Below are positions 7,981-11,438 of a stretch of DNA of 11,438 bases, piece after piece. Position 1 is the stretch's first letter. The number at the start of each line of letters is the position of its first letter. The notes beneath the pieces were generated by a model. It saw nothing but the letters and a program-made list of their open reading frames with translations. It was not told the origin of the DNA and made no database searches. A program made the position numbers and the translations under genes. The stretch spans positions 1-11,438 of the forward strand of contig CAMXLV010000048.1 in the NCBI GenBank assembly GCA_947244675.1, given 5' to 3'. The stretch is from an uncultured Clostridium sp. (GTDB lineage Bacteria; Bacillota_A; Clostridia; TANB77; CAG-508).

Positions 7981-9334
7981 ATGGCTTTTGAAGGATTATC
8001 TTCTAGATTACAAGAAATAACAAGAAAAATTAGAGGAAAAGCAAGAATAACAGAATCTGACTTAAAAGAAATGTTAAGAGAAGTAAAACTTGCCCTTTTA
8101 GAAGCTGATGTTAACTATAAAATTGTAAAAGACTTTATTACAACCATTCAAGAAAAAGCATTAGGGCAAGATGTATTAAAATCTTTAACACCAGGGCAAC
8201 AAGTTATCAAAATTGTAAAAGATGAATTAATAGAATTATTAGGAGGACTAGAAAGCAAAATTAATTTTACTTCTAATCCACCAACTATTATTATGTTAGT
8301 AGGATTGCAAGGTTCTGGTAAAACAACAACAGCAGGAAAACTTGCCAATTTACTTAGAAAACAAGGAAAAAATCCATTATTAGTTGCATGTGATGTATAT
8401 CGACCAGCGGCAATCAAACAATTACAAGTAGTGGGAAAACAGTTAAACATACCAGTATTTGCTAATGAAACTTCAAAAGATGTTGTTCACATAGCCAAAC
8501 AAGCATTATCAACAGCCATATCAAAATTGAATGATGTCATCATTTTGGATACAGCAGGACGTCTGCACATTGATGAAGCTTTAATGGAAGAACTAAAAAA
8601 TCTAAAAGCAAATGTAAAACCACATGAAATTCTATTAGTTGTAGATAGTATGACAGGGCAAGATGCTGTAAATGTAGCAGAAAAATTTAATGATACCCTT
8701 CGGAATTGATGGTGTAGTATTAACTAAATTAGATGGTGATACCAGAGGTGGAGCTGCATTATCTGTCAAAAAAATAACCAACAGACCAATCAAATTTGCA
8801 GCCACTGGTGAAAAGCTAAGTGATATAGAAGTATTTCATCCAGAAAGAATGACTAGTAGAATACTAGGAATGGGAGACATTTTATCAGTTATTGAAAAAG
8901 CAGAAGAAGCATTTGATATAGAAGAAGCAGAAAAAATAGAAAAGCAATTCAAGAAAAAAGAATTAGACTTAGATGATTATTTAGTACAATTAAGACAAGT
9001 CAAAAAAATGGGATCATTTTCATCTTTACTAAAAATGATACCAGGAATGAACCAGATCAAAGACTTGAAAGTAGATGATAAAGAATTTGAAAAAATAGAA
9101 GCTATCATTTGTTCTATGACCAAAAAAGAAAAAAGAGACACTAAAATCTTAAATGCTAGTCGTAGACAGCGTATTGCAAAAGGAAGTGGAACAACAGTAC
9201 AAGACATCAACAAATTCATAAAATCTTTTGAAATGACACAAAAAATGATGAAACAAATGAAAAGTAATAAAGGTGGTATGAAAAAATTGCTAAATGGAAT
9301 AGACGAAAACGCCTTAAAAAATTTTAAAATCTAA
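7981..9334 (+). CDS. ffh: Signal recognition particle protein (SRP54), read through one +1 shift at CGG-A
   Basis: Ffh binds SRP RNA and signal peptides and delivers ribosomes to FtsY at the membrane, using GTP. The start at 7981 (MAFEGLSSRL) follows an AAAGGAAAG site and fits the family better than the GTG at 7972. The N domain is at about 1-88. The G domain has the P-loop GLQGSGKTTT (108-117), DVYRPAA (138-144), DTAGR (190-194) and TKLDGD (248-253). The M domain has SRRQRIAKGSG and Met-rich helices (EMTQKMMKQM). The frame breaks at the in-frame CGG 8701-8703, between NDTL and IDGVVLTKLDGD. Skipping the C reads GGA, restoring LGIDGVVLTKLDGD (Gly241), and gives 450 residues, the normal length. 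Without the shift the product ends after a few codons, loses its GTPase G4 motif and M domain, and would not function. Confidence 0.93.
8701..8704 (+). other. Putative +1 frameshift site CGG-A in ffh
   Basis: Frame 0 reads ACC CTT CGG AAT TGA, so a stop lies one codon after the CGG/AAT pair. Skipping C8701 gives CTT GGA ATT GAT GGT (LGIDG), matching the conserved stretch before TKLDGD. The TGA immediately behind the site makes unshifted reading end at once. Confidence 0.87.
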
Positions 9335-9423
9335 TCAAATTTGTTATTAAATTTTTAAGTTAGCCATATATTTTTGGATAACTTATAGAAAAATATAGAA
9401 AAACAATTTCGGAGGTGAAAAAA

Positions 9424-9654
9424 ATGGTAAAAATTAGATTACAAAGACAAGGAAAGAAAAAAGCTCCATTTTATCATATAGTAGTGGCAGATTCAAGAAG
9501 CCCAAGAGATGGTAAAATTATTGAGCAATTAGGAACTTATGACCCAATGACAGAACCTGCAACAATTAGTTTAGACAAAGAAAAAGTAGAAAAATGGATT
9601 AAAAACGGTGCAAAACCAACAGATACCGTAAAAGCTTTAATAGAAAAAGCATAA
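9424..9654 (+). CDS. rpsP: Ribosomal protein S16
   Basis: A 76-residue component of the small ribosomal subunit needed for 30S assembly. [20 protein letters not shown] and the following [20 protein letters not shown] are the conserved S16 N-terminus, and [19 protein letters not shown] is the helical end. I start it at the ATG at 9424, eight bases after GGAGG (9411-9415), not at the GTG at 9415 that overlaps this site. It lies 89 bases after ffh with no clear terminator in between. The ribosome binding site reads TTTCGGAGGTG, the only CGGA in the window outside the four shift sites, and it is noncoding. Confidence 0.96.
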   Translation: MVKIRLQRQGKKKAPFYHIVVADSRSPRDGKIIEQLGTYDPMTEPATISLDKEKVEKWIKNGAKPTDTVKALIEKA

Positions 9655-9685
9655 GCATTTTTCAAAGGGAAGGAACTGATGAAAG

Positions 9686-9916
9686 ATGAAAGATATCTTA
9701 GAAACCATTATTTTAAACTTAGTAAGCAATAAAGAAGCTGTTGAAATCAAGGAAATAAATGGTGAAAAATCCATTGTTTTTGAAGTAAAAGTGGCAGAAA
9801 CTGATATGGGAAAAATAATAGGAAAACAAGGAAGACTTGCTAAATCTATTAGAACAGTAATGAAAGCAGTAGGAGCAAAAGAACAAAAAAGAGTATCAGT
9901 TGAATTTATTGGATAA
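9686..9916 (+). CDS. khpA: KhpA, KH-domain RNA-binding protein
   Basis: A 76-residue single KH domain. Its GxxG loop is seen in MGKIIGKQGRLAKSIRTVMK (about 46-65), preceded by beta strands (EVKVAETD) and followed by KRVSVEFIG. Family members (YlqC/KhpA) bind RNA, usually as a dimer with KhpB, and affect cell division or elongation in some Gram-positives. It sits between rpsP and rimM, its standard place. The GGGAAGGAA site 11-20 bases upstream fits the ATG at 9686. An earlier ATG at 9679 is in another frame and closes after a few codons. Confidence 0.93.
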   Translation: MKDILETIILNLVSNKEAVEIKEINGEKSIVFEVKVAETDMGKIIGKQGRLAKSIRTVMKAVGAKEQKRVSVEFIG

Positions 9917-9930
9917 TTGGAGTTTATAAT

Positions 9931-10437
9931 ATGATAAAGTATCTTGAAATAGGTCAAATTGTAAATACTTTTGGCATCAAGGGAATGGTAAAAATCAAAC
10001 CATTTACAGATGATATAAAAAGATTTGACAAATTAAAGGACATATATATCAAAAGCAAGAAAAATGAAAAAGAATATGAAGTAGAAGAAGTAAAATATCA
10101 TAAAAATATGGTATTAATGAAGCTAAAAGGGGTTAATACAATCGAAGAAGCAGAGCTTTTACGTCAAAGTTATCTATTAGTTGACAGAGAAAAAGAAGAA
10201 CCATTAGAAGAGGGAATTTATTACATAGTAGATTTATTAGGCTTAGAAGCTTATACAGAAGAAGGGGAATTCCTTGGAAGAGTGGATGATATCTTTAATA
10301 CAGGAAGTAATGATATATATGTGATAAAAGATGAATTAGGAAAACAAATTCTTCTACCAGGAATACCAGATGTTTTGAAAAAAGTAGATTTAGAAGAAGG
10401 AAAAATAATATTTCATCTAATTCCAGGTTTAATGTAA
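9931..10437 (+). CDS. rimM: Ribosome maturation factor RimM
   Basis: A 168-residue protein that binds S19 and helps the 30S head mature, acting with 16S rRNA processing. The N-terminal beta-barrel begins with the signature IGQIVNTFGIKGMVKIKPFT (7-26). The PRC-barrel half begins near IYYIVDLLGLEAY and carries GRVDDIFNTGSNDIYVI and LLPGIPDVLKKVD. It starts 14 bases after khpA, with a modest TTGGAG ribosome binding site, and stops just before trmD. It is intact and of family length. Confidence 0.95.
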   Translation: MIKYLEIGQIVNTFGIKGMVKIKPFTDDIKRFDKLKDIYIKSKKNEKEYEVEEVKYHKNMVLMKLKGVNTIEEAELLRQSYLLVDREKEEPLEEGIYYIVDLLGLEAYTEEGEFLGRVDDIFNTGSNDIYVIKDELGKQILLPGIPDVLKKVDLEEGKIIFHLIPGLM

Positions 10438-10453
10438 CAAGATGGAGGAAAAA

Positions 10454-11119
10454 ATGAAATTTGATGTTTTAACGCTTTTTCCAGAAATGTTTGAAGGACT
10501 AAAATCAAGTGTGATTGGAAAAGCAATTGAAAAACAACTAATACAATTAAGAACAATTAATATTAGAGATTTTTCACAAGATAAACACAAAAAAGTTGAT
10601 GACACTCCTTATGGTGGTGGAGCTGGAATGATCATGAAGCCAGATGTCGTAAATAATGCTTATCAAGCCATAAAAAGCCAAGAAGCAAAAGTAATTTATA
10701 TGTCACCACAAGGAAAAACATTAAATCAAAAAATGGTAGAAAAATTAAGTAAAGAAAATCATCTTATTATACTTTGTGGTCACTATGAAGGAATTGATCA
10801 AAGAGTATTAGATAAAATTGTGGATGAAGAAATATCGATAGGAGATTATGTATTAACAGGAGGAGAAATTCCTGCCATGGTACTAATAGATAGTGTTAGT
10901 CGATATATAGAAGGTGTCTTAAAAAAAGATTCTATTTGTGAAGAAAGCTTTTCAAATGGACTACTAGAATATCCGCAATATACAAGACCAGAAACATTTG
11001 AAGGAGAAATGGTTCCAGAAATATTATTATCTGGTCATCATGGAAATATAGAAAGATGGAGAAAAGAAAAGTCCATCGAAATAACAAAGAAAAAAAGACC
11101 AGATTTACTTGAAAATTAA
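10454..11119 (+). CDS. trmD: tRNA (guanine-N1)-methyltransferase TrmD
   Basis: Makes m1G37, next to the anticodon in tRNAs reading CNN codons, using S-adenosylmethionine through a trefoil-knot SPOUT fold. Visible motifs are [13 protein letters not shown] at the start, [44 protein letters not shown], and [14 protein letters not shown] followed by [11 protein letters not shown] prefer the ATG at 10454 (221 aa): GGAGG lies five bases upstream, and the ATG at 10442 overlaps that site and has no site of its own. m1G37 is known to suppress +1 frameshifting, mainly at proline codons, which is of note because this genome appears to use +1 shifts at CGG-A. The gene shows no unusual residue that I can see. 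Confidence 0.96.
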   Translation: MKFDVLTLFPEMFEGLKSSVIGKAIEKQLIQLRTINIRDFSQDKHKKVDDTPYGGGAGMIMKPDVVNNAYQAIKSQEAKVIYMSPQGKTLNQKMVEKLSKENHLIILCGHYEGIDQRVLDKIVDEEISIGDYVLTGGEIPAMVLIDSVSRYIEGVLKKDSICEESFSNGLLEYPQYTRPETFEGEMVPEILLSGHHGNIERWRKEKSIEITKKKRPDLLEN

Positions 11120-11148
11120 GTAAAAAGAAAGAAGGAGGGAAATTCAAA

Positions 11149-11438
11149 ATGGATATTATAAAATCTATTGAACATGAACAATTGAAAAACAAAATACCAG
11201 AATTAAAAGTTGGTAATACCGTTAAAGTACACGTAAGAATAAAAGAAGGAAACAAAGAGAGAATCCAAATATTTGAAGGAATTATCATAAAAGTACAAGG
11301 TGGAGGAGTCAATAAAACATTTACTGTTAGAAAAATTTCTTATGGTGTAGGTGTTGAAAAAACATTTTTAGTTCATTCACCATTAGTAGAAAAAGTTGAG
11401 GTAGTAAGAGTAGGTAAAGCAAGACGTGCAAAACTATT
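11149..11438 (+). CDS. rplS: Ribosomal protein L19 (partial, cut by window end)
   Basis: An open frame of 96 codons runs off the right edge. It starts at an ATG ten bases after [62 protein letters not shown] and [15 protein letters not shown] are the L19 signature. L19 lies at the 30S-50S interface. The usual length is about 115 residues, so some 15-20 residues are missing. It completes the rpsP-khpA-rimM-trmD-rplS order. Confidence 0.95.
   Translation, partial: MDIIKSIEHEQLKNKIPELKVGNTVKVHVRIKEGNKERIQIFEGIIIKVQGGGVNKTFTVRKISYGVGVEKTFLVHSPLVEKVEVVRVGKARRAKL

Noticed and set aside
3995..8704. pheT, the peptidase and ffh as pseudogenes
   Set aside because: Downstream parts keep full family conservation and normal ends. 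All four lesions are the same one-base event at the same tetranucleotide. Two of the genes are normally essential and no second copies are seen here. Random decay would not do this.
3995..8704. Simple random sequencing errors
   Set aside because: Random indels would hit homopolymers, which are plentiful and intact here, and would not all create CGGA. A systematic artefact inserting C before GGA remains possible and is kept as the main alternative.
3995..8704. CGG reassigned to Trp, Gln or another residue
   Set aside because: A sense reassignment leaves the frame unchanged, but at each site the frame must move by one base to recover the protein.
8711..8713. TGA recoding to Trp or selenocysteine
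   Set aside because: No TGA has to be read as sense anywhere in the window. The TGA behind the ffh site is out of frame once the C is skipped, and conserved Trp use TGG.
1..11438. CRISPR arrays, insertion sequences, tRNA or rRNA genes
   Set aside because: I found no regularly spaced repeats, transposase motifs, cloverleaf or rRNA segments on either strand.

Overview
The window is AT-rich bacterial DNA with Gram-positive gene order, promoters and strong GGAGG-type ribosome binding sites. The T-box leader, the ylxM-ffh pair and the rpsP-khpA-rimM-trmD-rplS string point to a Bacillota (Firmicutes) genome, most likely an uncultured Clostridia-like lineage. The genus cannot be read from the sequence. 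All genes are on the + strand.

Layout. (1) Positions 3-176 are the C-terminal end of a protein whose base composition (about half G+C) is unlike everything after it. (2) A sigma-A-type promoter and a T-box leader with a Phe (UUC) specifier precede a small unknown gene, then pheS and pheT, the two subunits of phenylalanyl-tRNA synthetase, closed by a strong terminator. (3) Two tandem promoters drive a secreted papain-like cysteine peptidase with lectin-like and three Ig-like domains and a C-terminal anchor; a 43-residue membrane protein follows. (4) A short hairpin repeat and a long-stem terminator separate this from the SRP/ribosome operon: ylxM, ffh (signal recognition particle), rpsP (S16), khpA (KH RNA-binding protein), rimM (16S processing), trmD (tRNA m1G37 methyltransferase) and the start of rplS (L19).

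Main discovery candidate. Three genes (pheT, the peptidase and ffh) are each interrupted by what look like frameshifts, four in all. Every break is the same event: an in-frame CGG codon followed by A, where skipping the C and reading GGA (Gly) restores the family protein exactly and at normal length (PheT 800 aa, Ffh 450 aa, peptidase 876 aa). I found no other in-frame CGG in the window's coding sequence, while CGT, CGC and CGA are used as ordinary Arg codons. Two of the genes are normally essential and all three otherwise look under selection, so decay is unlikely. The simplest biological reading is that CGG is an unassigned codon here and CGG-A is a recurrent +1 frameshift (or CGGA quadruplet-decoding) signal used in unrelated genes. 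The main alternative is a systematic one-base sequencing or assembly error before GGA. The two can be separated by reads, related genomes, the tRNA set and peptides.

How the genes fit together: almost everything serves translation (aminoacylation of tRNA-Phe, ribosome assembly, tRNA modification that itself guards the reading frame, and co-translational targeting). The exceptions are the surface protease module and the foreign-looking tail at the left edge.
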